From contig NZ_CP046600.1 in the NCBI RefSeq assembly GCF_018278905.1, positions 1,426,001 to 1,490,000 on the forward strand: a DNA stretch of 64,000 nt. Direction: 5' to 3'. Below the pieces are notes generated by a model. That model had not been told where the DNA came from and made no database searches. It worked only from the letters and a program-made list of their open reading frames with translations. The stretch's first letter is position 1; each line of letters begins with the position of its first letter. Shown here in pieces: positions 35,537 to 47,203 of this stretch. The position numbers and the translations under genes were made by a program. This stretch comes from Mycobacterium spongiae (lineage in GTDB: Bacteria > Actinomycetota > Actinomycetes > Mycobacteriales > Mycobacteriaceae).

Positions 35537-36508
35537 ATGAGTGCTCGAAGGCCCACTCGGGACAGTGAGCCAGGCCAATTGCCCCATGACTTGCCGCCGA
35601 GCCGCACCCTGACCGTCCGTGCGCCGGACGGCGTTCCGCTGCACACGCAAGTGTTTGGGCCACCCGACGGCTATCCGATTGTGCTGACACACGGGATTAC
35701 CTGTGCCATCCGGGCCTGGGCCTACCAGATCGCCCACCTCGCCCATGATTTCCGGGTGATCGCCTTCGACCATCGCGGCCACGGGCTCAGCGGTGTTCCG
35801 CGGCGCGGCGGCTACAGCCTCAAGCACCTTGCGTCCGACCTGGATTCGGTGCTCGACGCAACGCTGGCCCCCCATGAGCGCGCCGTGGTGGCCGGACATT
35901 CTATGGGCGGAATCACCATCGCCGCGTGGTCGGCACGCCATCGCCACAAAGTTCACCGGCGCGCGGACGCCGTTGCGTTGATCAACACCACGACCGGGGA
36001 CCTGGTGCGCAAAGTCAAGCTGTTGCCGGTTCCTCGGGAGTTGTCGGCGGTGCGGGTCCTCGCTGGCCGAGGTCTGGTCAACGCGTTTGGCGGGTTCCCG
36101 ATCCCGGGTGCAGCCCACCTGCCGAGCCGGCGCATGATCTCGATGCTGGCCGTCGGAGACGATGCGCACCCGAGCGCCGTCAGGTTGGTATGGGAGCTGT
36201 TTGCCCAGACATCACCGGCCGGACGCGGGGGTTGCGCGAGGATGCTCGTCGACGAACTGGGATCGCGCCACCTCAGCCTGGACGGTCTGACGGTGCCCAC
36301 CCTGGTCATTGGTGGTGAACGTGATCGGCTCACACCACTGAGCCAGTCCCGCCGGATTGCCGACGCCGCGCCCAACGTCGTCGGCCTGGTAGAGCTGCCT
36401 GGCGGGCACTGCTCGATGCTGGAACAGCACCACGAGGTGAACCGTCACCTGCGCGCGCTGGCCGAAGCGGTGACTCGACGCGATCCGGTGCGGCGGATCA
36501 GCTCATAG
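35537..36508 (+). CDS. hpx: Alpha/beta-hydrolase, non-haem haloperoxidase family (Rv3171c-like)
   Basis: A 323-residue alpha/beta hydrolase. The oxyanion region is LTHGITCA, the nucleophile elbow GHSMGG lies at 120-125 (Ser122), a GERDRLTP segment supplies the acid, and the catalytic His is in [10 protein letters not shown]. It is annotated as a non-haem haloperoxidase in H37Rv, but the motifs equally fit an esterase or epoxide hydrolase-like enzyme. The ATG at 35537 has AAGGGGGAG upstream; the longer frame from 35369 has no protein character. It converges on aofH with stops overlapping by 6 bases. Confidence 0.85.
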   Translation: MSARRPTRDSEPGQLPHDLPPSRTLTVRAPDGVPLHTQVFGPPDGYPIVLTHGITCAIRAWAYQIAHLAHDFRVIAFDHRGHGLSGVPRRGGYSLKHLASDLDSVLDATLAPHERAVVAGHSMGGITIAAWSARHRHKVHRRADAVALINTTTGDLVRKVKLLPVPRELSAVRVLAGRGLVNAFGGFPIPGAAHLPSRRMISMLAVGDDAHPSAVRLVWELFAQTSPAGRGGCARMLVDELGSRHLSLDGLTVPTLVIGGERDRLTPLSQSRRIADAAPNVVGLVELPGGHCSMLEQHHEVNRHLRALAEAVTRRDPVRRISS

Positions 36509-37849
36509 CAGCGCGGCGATTTCCGTGGCGGCGCGTTGACCGGATCTGACGGCGCCGTCGAAATACCCGGTCCACTCGTCTGCGGTTTCGGTTCCGGCCC
36601 AATGGATGGGTCCGACCGGCTCGCGCAGCCACCGCCCGTATTTGGTCCACGACCCCGGAGGCACTGCGGCTGTCGGGCCTCCAGGGGCGAACTGCTCTGT
36701 ACCCCAACGATAATCAATATAGTCAAGGGGTTTGAGCGCGGGATTGCCGAATAGCGCTGCGAAGCAGCGCAACACCTGGTGGCGGCGCTGCTCAGTGGGC
36801 AGCGAGTCGAACGTGCGAGCGTCGACGAACCCCATCAGCACGCCTGGTCCGTCGGCGTTCGCGCTCACGTCAAAGGTGATGAATACCGGCCCCCCGTCAG
36901 ACAGTGCCTGACCGGAGAATCCATTGGCGCGCCAAAACGGGGTGGAGTAGACCGCATAGGCCTTGCTGAGCCGGCCTTGCGGCCAGTGCGTGGCAAGCTG
37001 TTCGTACTCGGCGGGCAGCGGTGGATTGAACGCGATGGCAGCCCGATGGGCCGGTGGGATCGCAACGATCACGAACCCTGCCTCGGTTTGGCCCTGATCA
37101 GAAAGAACTGTCACGCCGGCACCATGTCGGTCGATGCGACGCACCGGTGCGCTAAGGACCACCCGCTCTCCGAGTTCGGCCGCGACTGCGAGGGCGATTC
37201 GCTGGGTCCCTCCTGGAACGAGGTCCTGCTGGGCACCATCTGCGACGTCAAGCAGCCGGTCCAGGCCTCCGGCAGCTCGCACGTAGCGGGTCGCGTGCAG
37301 CATCGAAACATCGTCGGGCTCGCAACCCCACGTCACCCGGGCCATGACGGCCATCAGGTCTCGCGAAGAGGCTGTGGCTCGCGTCGAACGCAACCACTCC
37401 CCGAGGGACACGTCGTCGAGTTCGTGGGCGCGCCGGGCCGTCCAGGGAGCGGCCACGGGGACGCTGCGGGCAAGGCGTTCAAATTGCCAACGCAACCGAC
37501 CGATGTCGATGAGCCCGGTCAGCGACAGTCTGGGGATGGTGCCGCGATAGCTGCGCGCACTGCCGCGCCACCAGATCACGCTCTTTCCGTCGTTGTGGGT
37601 CGGGCGTGTCGGGATCGCGAGCTCGGCCGCTAGCTTGAGCACCGCGTCTTGGGTGGGGCCAAGGAAAGACCCGCCCATATCCGCAGGTAGTCCCGCTACG
37701 CTGGCAGTCAACGAACGGCCGCCCACTCGGTCGCGGCCCTCGAAAACCACCACGTCGTGACCTTGTCGCGTCAGCTCGCGGGCTGCGGCCAGCCCCGCGA
37801 AACCGGCGCCCACCACGACAACATCGACGCTCGACGGCGGGTTCGTCAC
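36503..37849 (-). CDS. aofH: AofH, flavin-containing monoamine oxidase
   Basis: A 448-residue flavin amine oxidase, exactly the length of H37Rv Rv3170. The FAD site opens with [17 protein letters not shown] (GAGFAG at 14-19) and [13 protein letters not shown], and the C-terminal FAD segment is [24 protein letters not shown] 37849 starts directly after a perfect inverted repeat; an in-frame ATG at 37867 lies inside that repeat loop. It is the last gene of the Rv3168-Rv3169-aofH series on the minus strand, which as a group suggests catabolism or modification of an amine compound (inference). Confidence 0.92.
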   Translation of the reverse strand: MTNPPSSVDVVVVGAGFAGLAAARELTRQGHDVVVFEGRDRVGGRSLTASVAGLPADMGGSFLGPTQDAVLKLAAELAIPTRPTHNDGKSVIWWRGSARSYRGTIPRLSLTGLIDIGRLRWQFERLARSVPVAAPWTARRAHELDDVSLGEWLRSTRATASSRDLMAVMARVTWGCEPDDVSMLHATRYVRAAGGLDRLLDVADGAQQDLVPGGTQRIALAVAAELGERVVLSAPVRRIDRHGAGVTVLSDQGQTEAGFVIVAIPPAHRAAIAFNPPLPAEYEQLATHWPQGRLSKAYAVYSTPFWRANGFSGQALSDGGPVFITFDVSANADGPGVLMGFVDARTFDSLPTEQRRHQVLRCFAALFGNPALKPLDYIDYRWGTEQFAPGGPTAAVPPGSWTKYGRWLREPVGPIHWAGTETADEWTGYFDGAVRSGQRAATEIAALL

Positions 37850-37887
37850 TCCTACAGTCAACCGCATTTTGGCGGTTGACTGTAGGA
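37850..37887. promoter_or_regulatory. 38-bp perfect inverted repeat abutting the aofH start
   Basis: Two perfect 16-base arms, TCCTACAGTCAACCGC and its complement GCGGTTGACTGTAGGA, around a 6-base loop (37866-37871). It sits between the Rv3169-like stop and the aofH GTG. No U-run follows on the minus strand, so an operator or an RNA structure is likelier than a terminator. Confidence 0.7.
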
Positions 37888-37920
37888 CAAATCGCCCCGC
37901 TCGCGCGGCTGGGGCTAGGG

Positions 37921-39035
37921 CTAGGGCGCCATGGTCAACCAGTCGGTGAACCCGGACGGGTCGTGGCGGCCCAGCGCCCCATGCTCGTAGAGGCCCCAGC
38001 CCTCCACCGGATCTCCGCTCCCGTCGCGGCACACCGCGCGGCCGACGTGGTCGATGACGCCGAAACCCGACCGGGCAATGATCGCTGGGTCGGTCATGTC
38101 ATAGGTGAGTCGTTCGACGAATTTCTCGCCTTTCCACATGCCGTGTAACCAGTCCGAATCGCCGCCGTAGCCGCCACCGACGTGGGTCGGCACGGCCAGT
38201 TTGGACTCCACGTCGAAGTGCACCGGGGCGCCATCGCCGCTGGTCGCCTCGATGGTCGCCCCAGTCGGGATCCGGGTGCCGGAGCGGTAGTGGATCCTGA
38301 CCCGCGGCCACCCCAATTGTTCGACAGTTCCGTCGCGCCATATCCGCGTGCAGTCGTTGAGCGAGCGGAACCCGCTCGGTTCCTCCTGGATGATCAACAC
38401 GACGGCGAAATCGTCGAATGCCATCGGCAGGTACAGCCACCACATCCCCTCGAAGGGCGGGTCGGCGGGCCGGCCCGCCGGCTCGGCCTCGCCTACCGGT
38501 CGGATGCCCCAGGACCGGTCCCGGCTGCCGAGCCACGTCGCCGGATCGACAACGATCTCTTCGCCGTCGACAACAATGTGCCCACTCCACGCGCCGAGCT
38601 GGGCGAAGCGCTGCGCATCCAGCGTCACCCGGTTTCCGGAACGCAGGATGTGTGGCTGTTCCTGGACGACGTCGAACAGCCCGTCCCAGGTGAGATCGGC
38701 AGCGATGCCCTCTGTTTCGTCAAGGAGGAGCCGCAGTTTATGCAACGGCTCGATGACCTCGACGCGGTAGCCGTTGACGTGCTGGTGTAGTCGATCGGAG
38801 TCAATGGCGTCGGATAGGTGCACCGCGGTCTGTGTGTCCCCGCGACGGATCAGCACGAATGCGTCCTTCACACCCAGGTTGGGGTAGTAGCCAATGCCGC
38901 TGATCAGGAAGATGTTCCCGGTGCGGTCGTGGGCGTTGAAGTAGGAGCGGTCGTAGAAGTTGCGGTCGGAGGAGCCCGGCCACGCGATCGGCTGGGGAAG
39001 CTGATGTACCGGGTACTCGTCGAGCGGTCCGAGCA

Positions 39036-39036
<1 letters not shown>
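37921..39036 (-). CDS. Conserved hypothetical protein, Rv3169-like (lipocalin/hydroxyneurosporene-dehydrogenase-like fold)
   Basis: A 371-residue soluble protein with Trp-, Tyr- and Gly-rich beta-strand segments ([30 protein letters not shown]-like sheets are absent). The overall style resembles the two-domain calycin-like proteins of the CrtC/AttH group, but I would not assign a reaction. ATG 39036 overlaps the stop of the preceding kinase-like gene by one base (TAATG), so they are translationally coupled. The partner genes (phosphotransferase, amine oxidase) suggest one pathway. Confidence 0.8.
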
Positions 39037-40216
<1,180 letters not shown>

Positions 40217-40217
<1 letters not shown>

Positions 40218-40819
40218 TGAAAGCAGACCTATCCTCCGTTGACAAGGCCCCCGGGGCCGGGCGGCCACGCGATCCGCGCATCGACGCGGCGATATTGTCG
40301 GCGACGGCTGATCTGCTGGTGCAGGTGGGCTACTCGAACCTGAGCCTGGCTGCCGCGGCCGAACGCGCCGGGACCACCAAGTCCGCGCTGTATCGCAGGT
40401 GGTCGAGCAAGGCCGAGTTGGTGCATGAGGCGGCGTTCCCGGCGGCGCCGTCGGCGCTGGCGGCTCCGGCAGGCGATATCGCGGGGGATATCCGGATGAT
40501 GATCGCCGCCACCCGCGACGTGTTCAGCACGCCGGTGGTGCGGGCCGCGTTGCCGGGCCTTCTGGCCGACATGACCGCCGATGCGGAGCTCAACGCCCGG
40601 GTCATGGCGCGCTTCGCTGGTCTTTTTGCCGCGGTGCGGATGCGGTTGGGCGATGCCATCGACCGTGGCGAAGCCCATCCTGATGTCGATCCGGACCGGT
40701 TGATCGAGCTGATCGGGGGCGCGACGATGATGCGGATGCTGTTGTATCCGGGAGAATCGCTGGACGACTCCTGGGTGGACCAGACCACCGCGATCGTCGT
40801 TCACGGGGTCACCCGATGA
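40217..40819 (+). CDS. TetR-family regulator, Rv3167c-like
   Basis: A 200-residue TetR regulator. The N-terminal HTH is clear (AAILSATADLLVQVGYSNLSLAAAAERAGTTKSALYRRW, summarised as residues about 22-61), followed by an all-helical ligand-binding domain. In M. tuberculosis the protein is linked to control of host-cell death and lipid phenotypes (family knowledge). It is divergent from the Rv3168-Rv3169-aofH genes and its start overlaps a dyad, which supports negative autoregulation and control of that operon. Confidence 0.9.
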
Positions 40820-40939
40820 CGGGGCAGGCCGCCGTGTTCCTGGCGGCAGGCTCAACCGACGTGCAAGTATGAAGCGAGCTCGGTGCAACCCAAGCTCGGG
40901 CCGCAAATGGCGGCAGGCAACTGGTCGAGTGGTGTTTAC

Positions 40940-41896
40940 ATGCCCGGTACTAAGCCCGGAGTCGATACGCCGACGGGGCGCGTTGTCGCGGTCATCGTCT
41001 CCTTGATCCTTGCCGGCGTGGCCCTGCGCGGTTATCTTCCGGATCCCGACGGCGGACCGCTCGCGCGGGCGGGTGGCGGTCGGGCGGCACTGATCGTCGT
41101 TGTTGTGGCACTTGCTGGGGCGCTGGCGGTGATGGCGGTTGCGGTCGTGGGTCGGTTGCGTGATCCGCGCGCGGTAGCGCCCAACGCGGGGGAACTGTCC
41201 GACGCGCTGGGCCGGGGCAAGAGGCGTCCTAGTTGGCGTGTGGTGCTGATCGGGCTCGGGGTGATCCTGGCCTGGCTGGCGATCGCTGCGCTGCTGGCTC
41301 ACTGGTTTGCGCCAGGCGAGGTAAGCCCTCCCGCGCCGCCGGATTCGGAGATGGCGCCGTCGGCGCCCGGCACCGGGTCGCCACCCACGCCGAACCAGCA
41401 AGACGACTCCGGGGATGTGCTCTCAATCTTGCTTGCCAGCATGGTGCCACTGTTCCTCATGTTCGTCGCGAGCGCGCTCATCGTTTCCCGGCGTCGACGC
41501 GTGTCGGCATCTGGTCCTCTCGGCGACGATCTGGCCGATCCTGAGGCGCGTCCCACCCGTCCGGAATCGCTGGCGCGGGCAGCCGAGGTCGGGCTAGCCG
41601 AGATGGCCGATCTCGATCGTGACCCGCGGCAGGCGATCATCGCCTGCTATGCGGCGATGGAACGTGAGCTGGCGAATGTCCCCGGAGTCGCCCCGCAAGA
41701 TTTTGACACTCCGTCTGAGGTGCTGGCCCGAGCCGTCCAGCACCGTGCGCTGCAGGCTGATAACGCCATCCAGTTGGTGAACCTCTTCACCGAGGCCCGG
41801 TTCAGCCGGCATGTGATGAACGAGGGACATCGCACGGTGGCGGTTCGTACGCTGCGATTGGTTCTCGACGAGCTGAGCGCTGGGAGCGCGGCATGA
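40940..41896 (+). CDS. DUF4129 membrane protein, Rv3166c-like
   Basis: About 318 residues with four hydrophobic segments: about 16-31, a second near 50-68, a third around 95-115 after the basic stretch GRGKRRPSWR, and a fourth at about 160-180. The C-terminal soluble DUF4129 domain contains IIACYAAMERELANVPGVAP and DTPSEVLARA. Proteins of this type are found with MoxR ATPases and DUF58 proteins. ATG 40940 gives roughly the H37Rv length; a GTG at 40883 is possible. Its stop overlaps the next start by four bases (ATGA). Confidence 0.82.
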   Translation: MPGTKPGVDTPTGRVVAVIVSLILAGVALRGYLPDPDGGPLARAGGGRAALIVVVVALAGALAVMAVAVVGRLRDPRAVAPNAGELSDALGRGKRRPSWRVVLIGLGVILAWLAIAALLAHWFAPGEVSPPAPPDSEMAPSAPGTGSPPTPNQQDDSGDVLSILLASMVPLFLMFVASALIVSRRRRVSASGPLGDDLADPEARPTRPESLARAAEVGLAEMADLDRDPRQAIIACYAAMERELANVPGVAPQDFDTPSEVLARAVQHRALQADNAIQLVNLFTEARFSRHVMNEGHRTVAVRTLRLVLDELSAGSAA

Positions 41897-42375
41897 AACG
41901 GCTTATCGCCCTGGGTATTTGCCTCATCGTCGGGATCGAGGTATTGGCGCTGATATTGCAAGATCGCCGCTACGTGCTGGTTGCCTCCGGGCTTGCGCTG
42001 GCGCTGGTGCTTCTCAATGTCCGCCGGGTGCTGGGGCACCGGAACGAACCCGCGGCCGAGCCCGACCACGACGATCTGGGTGATGGGCTGCGCCGCTGGT
42101 TGTCCAAAACGGAGACGACGATCCGGTGGTCGGAATCCAGCCGGGCAGACTGGGATCGGCATCTGCGTCCGATGCTTGCGCGACGGTTCGAGATCGCTTC
42201 CGGCCAACGGCGCGCCAAAGATCCCGCCGCGTTCTCCACCACCGGCGAAATGCTATTCGGCGCCGAATTGTGGGAATGGGTCAATCCGAACAACGTGACG
42301 CGCGCGGGAGGGCATCAACCCGGTCCCGGCCGTGCCGCACTGGAGGAGATTCTGCAACGGTTGGAGCAGGTATGA
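41893..42375 (+). CDS. Small membrane protein of the MoxR3 operon, Rv3165c-like
   Basis: A 160-residue protein with two N-terminal hydrophobic segments (about 3-21 and 27-45) and a cytoplasmic tail containing LRRWLSKTETTIRWSESSRADW. Its start overlaps the upstream stop (ATGA). The gene is specific to the MoxR3 operon in mycobacteria; a role as accessory subunit of the MoxR ATPase system is inferred from context only. Confidence 0.8.
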   Translation: MKRLIALGICLIVGIEVLALILQDRRYVLVASGLALALVLLNVRRVLGHRNEPAAEPDHDDLGDGLRRWLSKTETTIRWSESSRADWDRHLRPMLARRFEIASGQRRAKDPAAFSTTGEMLFGAELWEWVNPNNVTRAGGHQPGPGRAALEEILQRLEQV

Positions 42376-42415
42376 CGGAGTTTCTGGTGCGCACTGGTGG
42401 GGAAACGACCTGGCG

Positions 42416-43384
<969 letters not shown>

Positions 43385-43397
43385 CGGGCGCCCCGTT

Positions 43398-44645
43398 GTG
43401 ATCACCTCCCGGGAAGTTGAGCTGCACTGGCGTGCATCACAATTGACACGCGCCATCGCGACGTGTGTGGGAATCACGCTGGTGGTGGCAGCCATTGGCG
43501 GTCGCTGGCAGCTCATTGCATTTGTGGCGCCGTTGGTTGGCGTGCTGTGCTCGGTCAGCTGGCAGAGCCCGGTTCCGAAGGTTCACGTCCACGGAGAGCC
43601 CGATTCCCAGCGGTGTTTCGAAAACGAGGACGCACGACTGACCGTCTGGGCCACAACCGAATCGGGCGAGTCGGCCGTTGAACTTACCGTATCGGCTGTT
43701 GCGGGAATGCAGTTGGAGGTTCACGAATCCGATTCGGGTCTAAAGACAACGGTTGCGGCACAGGCGCCACGTTGGGGACGCTATCCGATCCGAGCCCGCG
43801 TGGACGTCGTCGCACGCGGGGGCTTGTTGACGGGAACCGGAACCGTAGACGCAGCCGAGGTCATCGTTTTTCCGCTGACTCCACCACAATCAACACCGAT
43901 TCCGCAGACCGAATTGCTGGACCGCTTGGGCGCGCACCTCACCAGGTACACCGGACCGGGCGTTGAATACGCCGACATCCGACCGTATATCCCCGGCGAC
44001 CAGCTGCGTGCCGTGAACTGGGCGGTGAGTGCGCGCCGAGGCCGATTGCATGTGACGCAGCGGCTGACCGACCGCGCCGCCGACGTGGTGGTACTGATCG
44101 ACATGTATCGCCAGCCTGCGGGCCCGGCGACTGCGGCCACCGAGAGAGTCGTACGCGGCGCGGCTCAGGTGGTACAGACGGCGCTGCGAAACGGTGACCG
44201 CGCCGGGATCGTCGCGCTCGGTGGCAACCGTCCCCGATGGCTTGGCGCCGATATCGGGCAGCGGCAGTTCTATCGGGTGCTCGATACGGTTCTCAGCGCC
44301 GGAGGCAACTTCGAGAACACGACCGGGACGCTGGCACCGCGCGCCGCCGTGCCCGCCGGCGCTATCGTCATCGCGTTCTCGACGCTGCTCGACACCGAAT
44401 TCGCGCTGGCGTTGATCGACTTGCGCAAACGTGGCCATGTTGTGCTCGCGGTCGACGTTCTCGACGGCTCGCCCTTCGAGGGTGAGCTGGATTCTCTGGT
44501 GGTTCGACTGTGGGCATTGCAGCGCTCCGCTATGTACCGCGATATGGCCACTGTGGGTGTCGACGTTCTGTCGTGGCCGGAGGAGCGATCACTGGAGCAG
44601 TCGATGGCGGCGCTGCCGGACCGCCGTCGTCGGACTCGCGTGTAG
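43398..44645 (+). CDS. DUF58 (vWA-like) membrane protein, Rv3163c-like
   Basis: About 415 residues. Two N-terminal hydrophobic segments (about 15-50) are followed by a beta-rich domain and the DUF58 signature DIRPYIPGDQLRAVNW (about residues 193-208). A vWA-like fold follows with the MIDAS-related VVVLIDMYRQ. It is the usual partner of MoxR ATPases. GTG 43398 is preferred; the frame upstream to 43218 runs inside moxR3. It is spaced 13 bases after the moxR3 stop. Confidence 0.88.
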   Translation: MITSREVELHWRASQLTRAIATCVGITLVVAAIGGRWQLIAFVAPLVGVLCSVSWQSPVPKVHVHGEPDSQRCFENEDARLTVWATTESGESAVELTVSAVAGMQLEVHESDSGLKTTVAAQAPRWGRYPIRARVDVVARGGLLTGTGTVDAAEVIVFPLTPPQSTPIPQTELLDRLGAHLTRYTGPGVEYADIRPYIPGDQLRAVNWAVSARRGRLHVTQRLTDRAADVVVLIDMYRQPAGPATAATERVVRGAAQVVQTALRNGDRAGIVALGGNRPRWLGADIGQRQFYRVLDTVLSAGGNFENTTGTLAPRAAVPAGAIVIAFSTLLDTEFALALIDLRKRGHVVLAVDVLDGSPFEGELDSLVVRLWALQRSAMYRDMATVGVDVLSWPEERSLEQSMAALPDRRRRTRV

Positions 44646-44658
44646 GGGCAGACGCCAC

Positions 44659-45105
44659 ATGGCATCAATCGCGCAACCGGTAGCCCGTGGCTTCTCGTCG
44701 GTGTTCGGCCTCTTGATGGTGGGCACGGCGATCGTGGGCGCCGACGGGCTCGCGGTCGTTGTCGGCATCGTCGGCGCGGGTGCTGTGGCGGTGGGGATAG
44801 TGGTTCGCCCCGCCGCAACGGTTGCCGTGCTGGTGTCGGTGTCCGCCATCGTGGTGTCGGATCAGTCGTACGTGTTCGCCGCTCTGTCGGGTCTTTGCGC
44901 CGCCGGTTATCTGGTGAGCCGCTACGCGGTCGTGCACGGGGGATTCGTGCTCGATCACTGGCCGACAATCGTTGCTGCCGTTGGGTTCACGTTTGCCGGC
45001 GTGGTTGCGACGTCGTTTCCGCTGCAGGTGCCCTGGCTGCCCTTGCTCGCGCCGCTGGCGGTGTTGGCGATTTACGTTTTGGCCACCCGCCCGTTCTTGA
45101 GCTGA
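44659..45105 (+). CDS. Small multi-pass membrane protein, Rv3162c-like
   Basis: A 148-residue protein made almost entirely of hydrophobic segments (at least four: about 12-30, 33-60, 62-80 and 100-140). GGGG lies about 10 bases before the ATG. It closes the DUF4129-MoxR3-DUF58 operon and probably belongs to the same membrane complex (inference). No catalytic motif. Confidence 0.8.
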   Translation: MASIAQPVARGFSSVFGLLMVGTAIVGADGLAVVVGIVGAGAVAVGIVVRPAATVAVLVSVSAIVVSDQSYVFAALSGLCAAGYLVSRYAVVHGGFVLDHWPTIVAAVGFTFAGVVATSFPLQVPWLPLLAPLAVLAIYVLATRPFLS

Positions 45106-45145
45106 GTCCGACAGCGCCCGCTGATGCTCGTGCAGCTTGACAATT

Positions 45146-45163
45146 GGTTATCGGATGATAACC
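45146..45163. promoter_or_regulatory. Operator 1 of the dioxygenase promoter (GGTTATC-N4-GATAACC)
   Basis: Perfect dyad with 7-base arms and a 4-base centre, 9 bases before the dioxygenase ATG. It has the shape of a TetR-family site; the TetR gene is the next gene of the operon. Confidence 0.75.
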
Positions 45164-45171
45164 TGAGTGTT

Positions 45172-46320
45172 ATGTTATCACTTGATAACCGAGCCGAGCT
45201 CGATGACCTCCTCGACGACATACGGGACTACCGCAGCGACCATCCGCCGGCGTTGAGCTTGCCGCCGTCGGCCTACACCTCCCCGGAGCTGTGGCAGCTG
45301 GAGCGGGAGCGGATCTTTTCTCGGTCCTGGATGCTCGTCGCACACGTGGACCAGATCGCTGAAACCGGTGACTACGTCGCGGTGTCCATCGCGGGCGAGC
45401 GGATCGTGGTGGTGCGTGGCGACGACGGTGAACTGCGCGCCATCTCGCCGATCTGCCGGCATCGGCTGATGCCCCTTGTGGAAATGGGCGCCGGCCGCAT
45501 CGATTCGTTGACGTGTGAGTACCACCTGTGGCGATATGGGCTGGACGGCCGGCTGCGCGGCGCGCCACACATGGCGGGCAACAAGGACTTCAATGCCAGC
45601 GATTGTCGGCTTCCGCAAGTGGCGGTGGCCACCTGGAACGGACTGGTGTGGGTCAACCTCGACCGAGACGCTGAACCGATCGGGGCACATCTCGACCTTG
45701 CCCACCACGAGTTCGTCAACTATCGGCTCGCTGACATGGTGCAAGTTGAGTCGTGGTCGGATGAGTGGAATGTCAACTGGAAGTTGGTATCGGAAAACGG
45801 CCACGAGAACTATCACGTGCTGGGCTTGCATCGAAAATCGTTGGAGCCGTTCGTCCCCGGTGGCGGGGACCTGGATATTCGTGAGTATTCGCCGTGGGCG
45901 TTGCGTCTGTCCGTCCCGTTCGCCACTCCGCTCGAAGCCATGTCGTTGCGGCTCAACGACGCTCAGAAGGCCAACCTGTCGGTGCTGTGGACGTTTCCGA
46001 GCAGCGCGTTGGTCGCGGCGGGTGAGCGGGTCGCGTGGTTTGGCTTCATTCCCCTGGCCATCGACCGAGTGCAGGTCCTGGGTGGCGTGCTCACCACGCC
46101 AGAGCTGGCCGCCGACTCGGGCGCGACGGCCCAGACGGCGCAATTCACGACGGAGATGGTCAACACCGAGGACCGGCTCGGGTTGGAGGCGGTGCAGCGC
46201 GGGACGAGTTCGCGATTCGCCGAACGCGGTCACCTCAGTCCGAAGGAACAACCCGGCCTGCTCGCCTTCTACCGGAACCTGGCAAGAGCGTTGGTTGGCG
46301 ACCAGCAGGGTGGTCGTTAG
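45172..46320 (+). CDS. Rieske non-haem iron dioxygenase, Rv3161c-like
   Basis: A 382-residue ring-hydroxylating oxygenase alpha-subunit type protein, the length of Rv3161c. The Rieske [2Fe-2S] ligands are CRH (Cys95, His97) and CEYH (Cys115, His118). The mononuclear-iron motif is ENYHVLGLH (His215, His220) in a DxxHx4H-like array. In M. tuberculosis the gene is strongly induced by triclosan-like and other phenolic compounds (family knowledge), consistent with a role in aromatic detoxification. ATG 45172 is chosen for length; a start at 45124 would lie upstream of operator 1. The first codons overlap operator 2. Confidence 0.92.
   Translation: MLSLDNRAELDDLLDDIRDYRSDHPPALSLPPSAYTSPELWQLERERIFSRSWMLVAHVDQIAETGDYVAVSIAGERIVVVRGDDGELRAISPICRHRLMPLVEMGAGRIDSLTCEYHLWRYGLDGRLRGAPHMAGNKDFNASDCRLPQVAVATWNGLVWVNLDRDAEPIGAHLDLAHHEFVNYRLADMVQVESWSDEWNVNWKLVSENGHENYHVLGLHRKSLEPFVPGGGDLDIREYSPWALRLSVPFATPLEAMSLRLNDAQKANLSVLWTFPSSALVAAGERVAWFGFIPLAIDRVQVLGGVLTTPELAADSGATAQTAQFTTEMVNTEDRLGLEAVQRGTSSRFAERGHLSPKEQPGLLAFYRNLARALVGDQQGGR
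45174..45189. promoter_or_regulatory. Operator 2, inside the first codons of the dioxygenase (GTTATC-N4-GATAAC)
   Basis: Perfect dyad with 6-base arms and the same 4-base spacing as operator 1; the centres are 27 bases apart. It spans codons 1-6 of the dioxygenase gene. Confidence 0.7.
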
Positions 46321-46330
46321 CCTGTCGGGC

Positions 46331-47008
46331 ATGCCGATCGAGGCCGGGCGGTGGAGCCCAGCAGCGGTGCGCATTCTGCGAGCCGCCGCCGAGCTGATCG
46401 CCCTGCGGGGCTATGCGGCCACCTCAACGCGTGATATCGCCGCAGCCGTGGGAGTCGAACAACCAGCCATCTACAAGCACTTCTCGGCCAAGCGTGACAT
46501 TCTCGCGGCGCTGGTTCGGCTCGCGGTGGAATGGCCGCTCGAGCTGTTCGGTCACCTCACCGCGATGCCCGCCCCCGCGGTCGTGAAACTGCACCGCTGG
46601 CTGCAGGAATCCCTCGATTACCTGCATGCCTCACCCTACGTGTTGGTTTCCATCCTGATCACCCCTGACCTGCAACAGGATCCCTTCGCAGGGGAACGTG
46701 AGCTGGTCGCGGAAATGGAACGCGCGCTCGTTGGACTGATCGAGACCGGTCAGGGCGAAGGCGATGTGCGGGCACTGCATCCACTATCGGCTGCCCGTAT
46801 GGTCCAAGCGCTTTTTGACGCTTTGGCGTTGCCGGAAATGGCGGTGAGCCCGAACGAAATCGTCGAGTTCGCGATGACTGCGCTACTGACCGAGCCCGAT
46901 CGGCTAACCGAGATCCGCCGCGCAGCGGATGCTCTGGAGATCCCTACGACACGGCCCAACATCAGCCCGGAGGGCGCAGCGCACAGTCGCGCATCCAAGT
47001 CGAGGTGA
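46331..47008 (+). CDS. TetR-family regulator, Rv3160c-like
   Basis: A 225-residue TetR protein. The HTH is evident (ILRAAAELIALRGYAATSTR, then AAVGVEQPAIYKHF). It begins 10 bases after the dioxygenase stop, so it is cotranscribed, and the twin GTTATC dyads upstream of the dioxygenase are its probable operators, giving a self-limiting inducible unit. ATG 46331 is the natural start. The ligand is unknown, but aromatic inducers of the H37Rv operon suggest a hydrophobic phenol. Confidence 0.88.
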   Translation: MPIEAGRWSPAAVRILRAAAELIALRGYAATSTRDIAAAVGVEQPAIYKHFSAKRDILAALVRLAVEWPLELFGHLTAMPAPAVVKLHRWLQESLDYLHASPYVLVSILITPDLQQDPFAGERELVAEMERALVGLIETGQGEGDVRALHPLSAARMVQALFDALALPEMAVSPNEIVEFAMTALLTEPDRLTEIRRAADALEIPTTRPNISPEGAAHSRASKSR

Positions 47009-47070
47009 CAGCGTCGGCACACGCGGCAGCAAGGCCCGTCCACCCGGAATGTAGCCAAATTTGACGGAAC

Positions 47071-47084
47071 CGCCAATATTGGCG
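47071..47084. promoter_or_regulatory. Perfect 14-bp palindrome before the first tandem PPE gene
   Basis: CGCCAATATTGGCG, 120 bases upstream of the PPE start. TTGACG (47061-47066) lies just before it as a possible -35. Confidence 0.45.
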
Positions 47085-47203
47085 CCGAGATTTCCTACAG
47101 TGTGTTCTTGTGGGCGCTGTGACGTGTGGTAGCTGCCTGAATCGTGGGTGGCGCGCGTCCGCCCGAGGATGACTGCCATGACCAGGGCACAGGGGACGAC
47201 CTG

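Noticed and set aside
34860..35540. Attachment site matching the tRNA 3' end at the right edge of the mosaic region
   Set aside because: I found no clear duplicate of the tRNA 3' sequence by eye, so no integrated element is claimed.
45124..45171. Dioxygenase start at 45124
   Set aside because: It would put operator 1 inside the gene and exceed the family length; ATG 45172 gives 382 residues.
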